A stretch of 13,323 bases of DNA, from NCBI GenBank assembly GCA_028279995.1, contig JANQMQ010000710.1, positions 1 through 13,323 of the forward strand, read 5' to 3'. The stretch's first letter is position 1. Every line of letters starts with the position of its first letter. The translations under genes were made by a program, and so were the position numbers. The stretch is from Candidatus Phaeomarinibacter sp. Lineage in GTDB: Bacteria; Pseudomonadota; Alphaproteobacteria; CGMCC-115125. Below the pieces are notes generated by a model. It saw nothing but the letters and a program-made list of their open reading frames with translations. It was not told the DNA's origin and did no database searches. Of this stretch, positions 7,787-13,323 are shown piece after piece.

Positions 7787-7967
7787 AGGATTTTGGTCCT
7801 TGTCAGCGCGGGAAGGCTCAAATCAGCCCAAACGCGGCAGTTTCCCTATTGAAAGCCAGCATATTCAAAGATAGGCAGGCAATAAAGGATTACCAGTCCT
7901 TAGAGCAATTCCAAAACTGCTTAACGAGCCTTAAATCTCAAAGCCTTAGCCACAAGGGGCATGCGGC
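7787..7967 (-). other. tilS-ftsH intergenic region / ftsH leader
   Basis: This 181-nt gap holds no supported open frame. It is lower in GC than its neighbours and probably contains the ftsH promoter, but no hexamer pair with good spacing stands out. Two weak structures are visible: an AAGGA/TCCTT inverted repeat (7885-7889 and 7897-7901), and, directly before the GTG, AGGA-N6-TCCT (7787-7800), in which the likely Shine-Dalgarno bases form one arm. No terminator is obvious after tilS. Confidence 0.4.
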
Positions 7968-9305
7968 TTAAGTGGGCCCGCCCACAAAATCGGAGATAGG
8001 TCCAGAGACAATACCGGCCCGCATCGGCCCCAGAAACGCCACATGGTGTCGCGGTGTCGTGCCATCGGCCGCGAAACCAAGTGTCGGCACTTCCAGAAGC
8101 GATGTCCCGCAATAGACCGCCGGCACACACACCAGAGCGGCTTGCGGTACCGGTGTTGCAAGAGGGCCAAGCTCATCACGAACCTGTCTGGCGCCCTGCG
8201 TCCCCAGTGGCCCGATAGATACGTCCCCTCTCCCGCCGTCCTGGAAAGGCCGAGTAGAGACCTCAAAACGGCCATCCCAGACCAGCGGTTTTATACCCCC
8301 CAGTGATACGGATCCGGCAACCGCGCGCTTTTCCCTGAGTGCCAGCACATTGCCGTCCTGAACAACGAAGCGCACTCCGCCCAGCGTCGCTCCCGCGAAA
8401 TCCGTCTGTTTCAGCCGTTCGAGCAAGGCACGCGTATGGTGCAGGCGCGAAGGATAAGGCGCGCCACTTACAGCCATGACCAGCCGTGACAAGGACCTGA
8501 GGCCGATTTCCATCGGCACATCAACAAACCGAGCGCGGTCAATGCGCGCCCAGCCACAGGCATCAAAGCGGGCAGACGCGAGTATGTGGGCATTGGCCCA
8601 TCCGGCCAGCGCCTCCCGGGCGGTTGCAAGACGGTCAGCCGTCTCGGCTAGCCGCTGCGCCGTCAGCCCTTCCGCCTCAAGCAGCGGCCGCAGTGCCCGC
8701 ATGCGGACCCGTGCATGCTTCCTGTCCTCGTTTGAGGGGTCAGCCACATAGGCCTGCTGATGGTCGCCAAGCAGCTTCAGAAGATCCTGCCGCGATGTGG
8801 CAAGCAAGGGGCGCAGGATACGCAAACCATCGCGTGTCACGTCAGGTGCCATGCCTGACAGCCCATCGACTCCGCTGCCGCGCGCCAGCCGCAGCAACAC
8901 CGTTTCGGCCTGATCATCCTGCGTATGCGCCACCAGCAGGGCCGCAATGTCGTGCTCCTCACACCACTTGCCCATCAGGTCGTAGCGGATATCCCGCGCC
9001 GCGGCCTGAATGCTCACCGTGGGCCGGGCGCCCGTATGGGTCAGAATTGTATGCGCAACGCCAAGAGCCTGTGCCCACTCTCCAACCAGCAGTGCTTCCG
9101 ACCGCGCTTCTTCCCGCAGGCCATGGTCAACGGTCACAGCATGTAGAGGGCGGCCCGACCGCCTTGCTTCGTCAGCCGCCAGAACCAGCAGCGCCATGGA
9201 GTCCGGCCCGCCGGAGACGGCCACCGCAAGTGCGTCGTCCGGTGACAGGTCAAACGGCTTGATCAGGTCATCAAGAACCAGTTCGGGCGATGTGGCTCCC
9301 GGCAT
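7968..9305 (-). CDS. tilS: tRNA(Ile)-lysidine synthetase
   Basis: TilS uses ATP and lysine to change C34 of the CAU-anticodon tRNA-Ile to lysidine, which switches decoding from AUG to AUA. The N-terminal PP-loop domain has AVAVSGGPDSMALL (27-40) as the ATP pyrophosphate-binding loop. VTVDHGLREEARSEA (57-71), HTQDDQAETVLLRLARGSG (127-145) and DPSNED-KHARVRMR (189-203) are typical of the family. The C-terminal part (about 280-445) is less conserved, as usual for the tRNA-binding region. From the ATG at 9305 it is 445 residues, close to E. coli TilS (432). A TTG at 9323 would overlap cpoB, but the ATG gives a start 8 nt after the cpoB stop and a normal N-terminus. The close spacing to cpoB and position before ftsH fit the conserved alphaproteobacterial tol-tilS-ftsH cluster. 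Confidence 0.93.
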   Translation of the reverse strand: MPGATSPELVLDDLIKPFDLSPDDALAVAVSGGPDSMALLVLAADEARRSGRPLHAVTVDHGLREEARSEALLVGEWAQALGVAHTILTHTGARPTVSIQAAARDIRYDLMGKWCEEHDIAALLVAHTQDDQAETVLLRLARGSGVDGLSGMAPDVTRDGLRILRPLLATSRQDLLKLLGDHQQAYVADPSNEDRKHARVRMRALRPLLEAEGLTAQRLAETADRLATAREALAGWANAHILASARFDACGWARIDRARFVDVPMEIGLRSLSRLVMAVSGAPYPSRLHHTRALLERLKQTDFAGATLGGVRFVVQDGNVLALREKRAVAGSVSLGGIKPLVWDGRFEVSTRPFQDGGRGDVSIGPLGTQGARQVRDELGPLATPVPQAALVCVPAVYCGTSLLEVPTLGFAADGTTPRHHVAFLGPMRAGIVSGPISDFVGGPT

Positions 9306-9313
9306 TAGGCGGC

Positions 9314-10309
9314 CTACACACAACCGGCGCGGGCGCGCTCCTGCTCTGCGCGCGCCTTCACACTTTGCGGCGCGCCCGGAAAGGTACGCGGCACTTCTGC
9401 AAGGGTCAGGCAGGCGTCCTGCGTCTGGCCAAGTGCGGCGAGTGTGATACCAAGCTTGAGCAGGCTGTCCGGGGCTTTCGGACTGGAGGCATAGGTCTGG
9501 TACCCGGTCAGGAAGGCACGCGCCGCGTCCTGATACTGCTCACGAACATAGTAGGTTTCACCCAGCCAGTACTGGGCGTTCCCGGCAAGGCTTGTGTCGC
9601 CATAGGTCTCAAGGAACTGCGAAAATGCTACCTCGGCGGACGAATAATCACCCTGCCGCAGAAAGCTCATGGCGTATTTGTAGGCTTGGTCCGGTCCACC
9701 TTCCGGGAGCCCGGCCGTTGCGGCGGAAGAAAGCTGGCGCGGCGGTGTCAGCTGCGGCGCCGAGGAGGAGACACCGCCCAGCGTCCCTACACTGGCCTGC
9801 TGCGCTGCCGAGAGCGGTTTCTCCGCAGGCGCAGGAGCCTGCTGGGCCGCAAGGGGAGCCGGCGCGCCCGCCGGCGCGGTGGACGCAGCTGGCCGCTGCC
9901 CGCCGCCCGTGCCTTCTAGGTCACGGAGACGGTAGTCCGTGTCAGCTGCAAAGTTGTCGAGCTTCTGGTTTGCCTGGCGCAGCTCAAACTGCAGCCGTTC
10001 CACCTGCCCCGTCATGTCGCGCAGTGATGCTTCAATCTGATCAAGCCGCAACGAGATGCGTGCCGCGTCTGTGGCGCCCAGATCTGCAGCGGGCGCCGGA
10101 GCACCCAGCTGAGCCGGTGCCCTGCCCTGATAGACATTGCGCTGCACATCCTGGAGATCGCGCTCCAGCCGCAGCAGCCGGTCATACAGGGCGCGGGTGT
10201 CGGTTACCGATTGCTGGGCCTGCGCCGGAAAGGTGCCTGCGGCCAGAACCACGCCCGCACCGACCATCAATGACGGCAAAACAATCAGGGCAAATCTCAG
10301 CTTGGGCAT
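9314..10309 (-). CDS. cpoB: Tol-Pal associated periplasmic TPR protein CpoB (YbgF)
   Basis: CpoB links the Tol-Pal system with peptidoglycan synthesis during division in E. coli and acts in the periplasm. From the ATG at 10309 the 331-residue protein starts with a signal peptide: MPKLRF, hydrophobic 6-24, and probable cleavage after AQA at 31. An N-terminal coiled coil (about 36-60 and 84-133), rich in R/L/E/Q heptads, is the trimerisation region. A Pro/Ala/Gln-rich linker (135-205) follows. The C-terminal TPR domain (207-320) includes AYKYAMSFLRQGDYSSAEVAF, NAQYWLGETYYVREQYQDAARAF and DSLLKLGITLAALGQTQDAC, each a helix pair. The frame extends to a TTG at 10384 with another ATG at 10336. I prefer 10309 for its GGA six bases upstream and its standard signal peptide. 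It lies downstream of pal behind a strong hairpin, and tilS follows 8 nt after its stop. Confidence 0.88.
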   Translation of the reverse strand: MPKLRFALIVLPSLMVGAGVVLAAGTFPAQAQQSVTDTRALYDRLLRLERDLQDVQRNVYQGRAPAQLGAPAPAADLGATDAARISLRLDQIEASLRDMTGQVERLQFELRQANQKLDNFAADTDYRLRDLEGTGGGQRPAASTAPAGAPAPLAAQQAPAPAEKPLSAAQQASVGTLGGVSSSAPQLTPPRQLSSAATAGLPEGGPDQAYKYAMSFLRQGDYSSAEVAFSQFLETYGDTSLAGNAQYWLGETYYVREQYQDAARAFLTGYQTYASSPKAPDSLLKLGITLAALGQTQDACLTLAEVPRTFPGAPQSVKARAEQERARAGCV

Positions 10310-10444
10310 GACCAGTCCAGTACGGCGGTATTTCATGAGACGCAAATCACTCCACAAGCTTGGCAAAATTGAGGCCCGGCCCAAAGCCTAAACCACCAGT
10401 CCCTTCAAAAGCGATGAATTCCCGCTCCGGCGGCCGGAATCAAA

Positions 10445-10473
10445 GGGGCGCACACCACGTGGGTGTGCGCCCC
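10445..10473 (-). terminator. Strong hairpin after pal, probable (partial) terminator
   Basis: A perfect 12-bp stem (GGGGCGCACACC at 10445-10456 with GGTGTGCGCCCC at 10462-10473) encloses a 5-nt loop, beginning 30 nt after the pal stop. On the minus strand it is followed by TTTGATT, a poor T-tract. It may terminate part of the transcripts, or protect the 3' end of a tolB-pal message and lower cpoB output. I rate hairpin formation as near certain and termination as likely but not complete. Confidence 0.65.
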
Positions 10474-10503
10474 GGCAACAACAGTATCTAGGCCCGTCGG
10501 CCG

Positions 10504-11052
10504 TTAGGAGCCTGCGCCCTGAGTCACAACGGTGACTGCACGGCGATTCTGTGCCCAGCAGCTTTCGTCAGAGCAAAGCGCCACCGGGCGCTCCTTGCCG
10601 AACGAAATCGTCTGCACGCGGGATGGCTGAACACCAAGGCTTACCAGATAGTCCTTGGCAGAGTTGGCACGCCGCGCACCAAGCGCAAGGTTATACTCGC
10701 GGGTACCGCGTTCATCGGCATGACCTTCAAGCGTAACGCGCACAGCCGGATACTGGTTCATCCAGGCCGCCTGACGCTGAAGCGTTGCACGGGCATCAGC
10801 GCGAAGAGACGACTGGTCGGTGTCGAAGAACACGCGGTCACCGACATTGACCACAAGGTCCTGCTGGGTGCCCGGTGTCGGGCCGGACGGTGCCGGTGCT
10901 GTCGGCTGTGTCGTGGTCTGAACCACAGGCTGCTCTGGGTCAGAGCTGCAGGCGACAAGCGCCATCGCGGCAAAACCTGCCAAAGCCATCTTCACGGCAC
11001 GGCCGGCAAATCCGGAATTAATTGTCCGTGAACGGATCAACGTTGCGGTCAT
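10504..11052 (-). CDS. pal: Peptidoglycan-associated lipoprotein Pal
   Basis: Pal anchors the outer membrane to peptidoglycan and is mobilised by TolB and TolA at the division site. The 182-residue precursor has a lipoprotein signal peptide ending in the lipobox LVAC, with Cys35 the lipidated residue. Ser at +2 suits outer-membrane sorting. A short Pro/Thr-rich tether (about 40-62) leads to the OmpA-like peptidoglycan-binding domain: VFFDTDQSSL (74-83), LEGHADERGTREYNLALGARRA (108-129) and WAQNRRAV (166-173). Cys160 and Cys165 in ALCSDESCW could form a disulfide, and similar pairs occur in alphaproteobacterial Pal proteins. The frame is open upstream to about 11295, but ATG 11052 with AGGAGA nine bases before it and a correct signal peptide is clearly the start. 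It lies 289 nt after tolB, far enough for its own promoter, and is followed by a strong hairpin. Confidence 0.96.
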   Translation of the reverse strand: MTATLIRSRTINSGFAGRAVKMALAGFAAMALVACSSDPEQPVVQTTTQPTAPAPSGPTPGTQQDLVVNVGDRVFFDTDQSSLRADARATLQRQAAWMNQYPAVRVTLEGHADERGTREYNLALGARRANSAKDYLVSLGVQPSRVQTISFGKERPVALCSDESCWAQNRRAVTVVTQGAGS

Positions 11053-11341
11053 ATCAAAAAATCTCCTGCCTTCACGGACCACTTGTGGCCCCCAAAATCT
11101 GTTGCACCCATTAGAACCGCAAACCCAAGAAAACAGCTGTGTGTTCCAGTCCGCATGCGTTCCAAATACTTCTAGCCGTCTCGTGCTGCCTCCGAATGCG
11201 AGATGTCGAAACATCCTTAACAGCTCAATATGACGGTTGCCCGCAAAACCCTCCCGATTGTCGGGTCCGATGATCGGAACAGGTCTTCCGGGCATCTTGA
11301 CGTTTTCTTGGATCCCCTGAGGGACGTTATCCGCTTCCCCC
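11053..11341 (-). other. tolB-pal intergenic region (pal leader)
   Basis: This is the largest gap of the window (289 nt). It has no supported gene. On the minus strand it holds, in order, a weak stem (TCCC-TCA-GGGA type, near 11310-11325), two abutting 13-bp palindromes at 11253-11278, and a small stem GATGT-TTCG-ACATC (11202-11215) with a UUCG loop. The pal ribosome binding site AGGAGA ends about nine bases before its ATG. No clear sigma-70 promoter or strong terminator for tolB is visible. An 81-codon stretch in frame with pal is open here but is judged non-coding. Confidence 0.5.
11253..11278. repeat. Two abutting 13-bp palindromes upstream of pal
   Basis: CCCGATTGTCGGG (11253-11265) is directly followed by TCCGATGATCGGA (11266-11278). 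Both are perfect inverted repeats around a 3-bp centre, sharing the pattern CCGA-N3-TCGG with a 13-bp period. As RNA each can form a 5-bp hairpin with a 3-nt loop. As DNA they could be paired operator half-sites. They lie about 200 nt before the pal start codon and about 65 nt after tolB. Confidence 0.6.
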
Positions 11342-12682
11342 CTAACGGATCAAGGGAGACCAGGCCGGATCTGACCCGAATCCCGGCGTTGCCACCTGTC
11401 GTTCGTTATAGCCGGTCAGATCCACAGACCACAGGCTGGGACCGCCCCGCGCGCCCGGTGTCTCGCGGAAAAACATGAGAACCCGGCCATTTGGCGCCCA
11501 AGTGGGTCCTTCGTTGTGATAGCCCTCGGTCAAAATACGCTCACCCGTGCCGTCGGGACGCATCACGCCGATCAGGAACCGGCCTTTGTATTGCTTGGTA
11601 AACGCGATCATATCTCCGCGAGGTGACCAGACCGGCGTTGAATACCGGCCTTCGCCAAAGCTGATCCGGCGCACACCAGAGCCGTCAGAGTTCATGACAT
11701 AGATCTGCTGCGTGCCGCCCCGGTCGCTTTCAAAGGCAATCTCGCGGCCAGCCGGGCCATAGGTCGGTGACGTATCAATCGACGGCGAGTTGGTCAGACG
11801 CCGCGTACCACGGGTACGCAAATCAAGTTCATAGATGTTGGCATTCCCGCCGCGCTGCAGGCTCATGATGACCCGGTCACCATCAGGGGAGAACCGGGGC
11901 GCGAAGGTCATGCCTGGGAACTCGCCAACAACTTCCTGCTGCCGTGTTTCGATATTGAAGAGATAGACCCGCGGGCTGCCACCAGCATAGGAGAGATAGG
12001 TGATCTCCTGATTGGTTGGCGAGAACCGCGGCGTCAGCACAAGGGCGCCGCCATTGGTCAGGAAGCGCGGGTTATGGCCGTCCTGGTCCATCAGCGTCAG
12101 CCGCTTGACACGCTGGCCCTTGTTGCCGGTCTCCGACACATAAACGATGCGCGTATCGAAATAGCCGGTCTCTCCGGTCAGCCGCTCATAGATGGCGTCC
12201 GAAATGATATGCGACACACGCCGCCAGTTGTCCGGCTTCGTGAAGTACTGCAGCCCGATGAGTTGCTCTTCGCCAAATACATCCCATAGACGGAACTCCA
12301 CCCGAAGACGGCCGTCCGCCTCCTGCGTGACTGATCCGGTCAGCAGCGCCTGGGCGTCAATGATGCGCCAGTCACCAAAGCGCGGCGCGCTGTTGGGGTC
12401 GGTGATTTTCTGAATGAATGCTGCTTCACTCAGCGGACGGAACAATCCGGACCGCTCCAGATTGTTGCGGATGACACCGGCCATCTGATCACCGGTCTGC
12501 GCCGCCGCGTCGTCGCTTCCCACAAAGTCCGTCACCGCGAGCGGCAGCGGCTCGATGGTGCCCTGTGTGATGTCGATGCGCAGTTGTGCAAGCGCTGCCC
12601 CCGGCACCACAAGCACAACCACTGCCATAAGTGGCACGAGCCGTGTCAGATATCCCGCCAGAATTTGCCTGTACCCGCGCAT
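11342..12682 (-). CDS. tolB: Tol-Pal system periplasmic protein TolB
   Basis: TolB binds Pal and TolA in the periplasm and passes energy-dependent movement to Pal during envelope constriction. From the ATG at 12682 it has 446 residues. A signal peptide has the hydrophobic core 14-30 and cleavage after ALA at 32. The N-terminal alpha/beta domain (about 34-170) includes [10 protein letters not shown], the usual TolB IAVxxF segment, and [20 protein letters not shown] six-bladed beta-propeller (about 175-446) has repeated blades with R-FSP-(D/N) and I-Y-(M/L)-(N/D) motifs, at 218-250, 262-294, 305-336 and 350-380, and WAPNGR at 395-400. The TTG at 12688 in the same frame is rejected because AGAGG is eight bases before the ATG and only two before the TTG. 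It starts 31 nt after tolA and is surely transcribed with it. Confidence 0.96.
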   Translation of the reverse strand: MRGYRQILAGYLTRLVPLMAVVVLVVPGAALAQLRIDITQGTIEPLPLAVTDFVGSDDAAAQTGDQMAGVIRNNLERSGLFRPLSEAAFIQKITDPNSAPRFGDWRIIDAQALLTGSVTQEADGRLRVEFRLWDVFGEEQLIGLQYFTKPDNWRRVSHIISDAIYERLTGETGYFDTRIVYVSETGNKGQRVKRLTLMDQDGHNPRFLTNGGALVLTPRFSPTNQEITYLSYAGGSPRVYLFNIETRQQEVVGEFPGMTFAPRFSPDGDRVIMSLQRGGNANIYELDLRTRGTRRLTNSPSIDTSPTYGPAGREIAFESDRGGTQQIYVMNSDGSGVRRISFGEGRYSTPVWSPRGDMIAFTKQYKGRFLIGVMRPDGTGERILTEGYHNEGPTWAPNGRVLMFFRETPGARGGPSLWSVDLTGYNERQVATPGFGSDPAWSPLIR

Positions 12683-12713
12683 TCCCAAAGCCTCTCGTAG
12701 CCTGCCAACCCGT

Positions 12714-13323
12714 TTAACGACCCAACATCTGGCTTGGATCGAACCTCAGCTCGATCTCCCGCCAGGATGCGTATTTCTCCACCGGCAACCGATAGGGTGC
12801 ACAGCGGCGCACGGCCCGCAAGGCCGCTTCCTGGGCAGCCTGCTGGTAAGACGACAACACGAAGTTGCCGCCCTTGACCTGTGGCGCCCGTGACAGGGAC
12901 CCATCCCGGTTCAGCCAGATCATCATCGTGACCACCAAATCCGCCGCATTTGTGGCACCAACCGGCGGAGACCAACAGGCGCTGATTTGCTGACGCATGA
13001 AGTCCAGTTCCGAGATGGTAAGCGACGTTTGCGCACCAATCCGTGACTGTTGGGGCACAGTTTGTGTCGGCGCCGGCTGTGCCGGTGCGGGCTGACGTTC
13101 TTCCGGCAGCTTATCCAGGAGGGCGGCAATCCGACCGGCATCGAAAGACGGGCGCCCCTGAACCGGACGCGTCGGTGGCGTCGGGCGTAGCCTGGGAGCC
13201 GGTGGCTGCGGCGGCGCCACATTCACTTTTTCCTGTGGCTCCGGCTCAGGCGATGGCGCTGGCTCGGGCTCCGGTGTCGGCGGCGGGGGTGTGGGCTCAG
13301 CCGGTGGCGGCGTCGGCGCAGGT
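12714..13323 (-). CDS. tolA: TolA, C-terminal part with Pro-rich linker (5' end outside window)
   Basis: TolA spans the periplasm from the TolQR proton channel to TolB and Pal. Only the last 203 residues are in the window, and the frame stays open to the edge. The N-terminal membrane anchor is therefore missing, and the GTG at 13226 is internal. The visible part starts with about 50 residues dominated by alternating Pro, Glu and Ala (PEPEP-type repeats), then [14 protein letters not shown], instead of the long Ala/Lys/Glu helix of enteric TolA. The C-terminal globular domain occupies roughly the last 95 residues: [52 protein letters not shown] and FDPSQMLGR at the end. The two cysteines (in ISACW and RRCAPY) sit where TolA domain III carries its disulfide. 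A TonB protein is an alternative from domain and linker style, but the position directly before tolB argues for TolA. Confidence 0.9.
   Translation of the reverse strand, partial: PAPTPPPAEPTPPPPTPEPEPAPSPEPEPQEKVNVAPPQPPAPRLRPTPPTRPVQGRPSFDAGRIAALLDKLPEERQPAPAQPAPTQTVPQQSRIGAQTSLTISELDFMRQQISACWSPPVGATNAADLVVTMMIWLNRDGSLSRAPQVKGGNFVLSSYQQAAQEAALRAVRRCAPYRLPVEKYASWREIELRFDPSQMLGR

Noticed and set aside
11053..11295. 81-codon in-frame extension upstream of pal that would give a longer protein.
   Set aside because: It would bury the lipoprotein signal peptide, has no family similarity I recognise, and the ATG at 11052 has an excellent ribosome binding site.

Overview
The window is a compact, GC-rich (about 60% by eye) chromosomal segment from an alphaproteobacterium. 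The main evidence is the minus-strand gene order tolA-tolB-pal-cpoB-tilS-ftsH-folP-glmM, the usual alphaproteobacterial order for these genes, together with alphaproteobacterial versions of Pal, TolA and FtsH. The folP gene is not an ordinary dihydropteroate synthase. It has the sequence signatures of the mobile sulfonamide-insensitive Sul1/Sul2 enzymes. From memory, chromosomal folP genes of this kind next to glmM are known from the Rhodobiaceae/Parvibaculum-like lineage, so an organism near that group is my best guess.

Layout. Positions 1-1851 (plus strand) hold the 3' part of a class V PLP-dependent aminotransferase-like gene. It is coupled by a GTGA overlap to a 10-TM EamA/DMT-family transporter. 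All remaining genes (1861-13323) are on the minus strand and converge on the transporter with a 9-nt gap. Read in the direction of transcription, the first block is tolA (cut by the window end), tolB, pal and cpoB, the periplasmic and outer-membrane half of the Tol-Pal envelope system. Next come tilS (tRNA-Ile lysidine synthetase) and ftsH (membrane AAA+ protease). The last block is folP (Sul-type), glmM (phosphoglucosamine mutase), thiD (HMP/HMP-P kinase) and a PhzF-family gene.

Transcription signals. Two hairpins break up the long minus-strand array. A strong 12-bp hairpin follows pal. A classical intrinsic terminator (11-bp stem, then six T) follows ftsH and ends only 13 nt before the preferred folP start codon. 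Several genes are tightly packed: thiD and glmM overlap by GTGA, tilS starts 8 nt after cpoB, and phzF starts 30 nt after thiD. The pal-tolB gap (289 nt) is the largest non-coding stretch. It contains two abutting 13-bp palindromes of the form CCGA-N3-TCGG.

Start codons. For phzF, folP, tilS, cpoB, pal and tolB I chose starts downstream of the longest open frame, based on ribosome binding sites, signal peptides or homologue length. ftsH, thiD and the transporter appear to start with GTG. I saw no tRNA, rRNA, CRISPR array, insertion sequence or recent mobile element. The most noteworthy item is the chromosomal Sul-type folP beside glmM, which looks like the ancestral arrangement behind the mobile sul2-glmM association.
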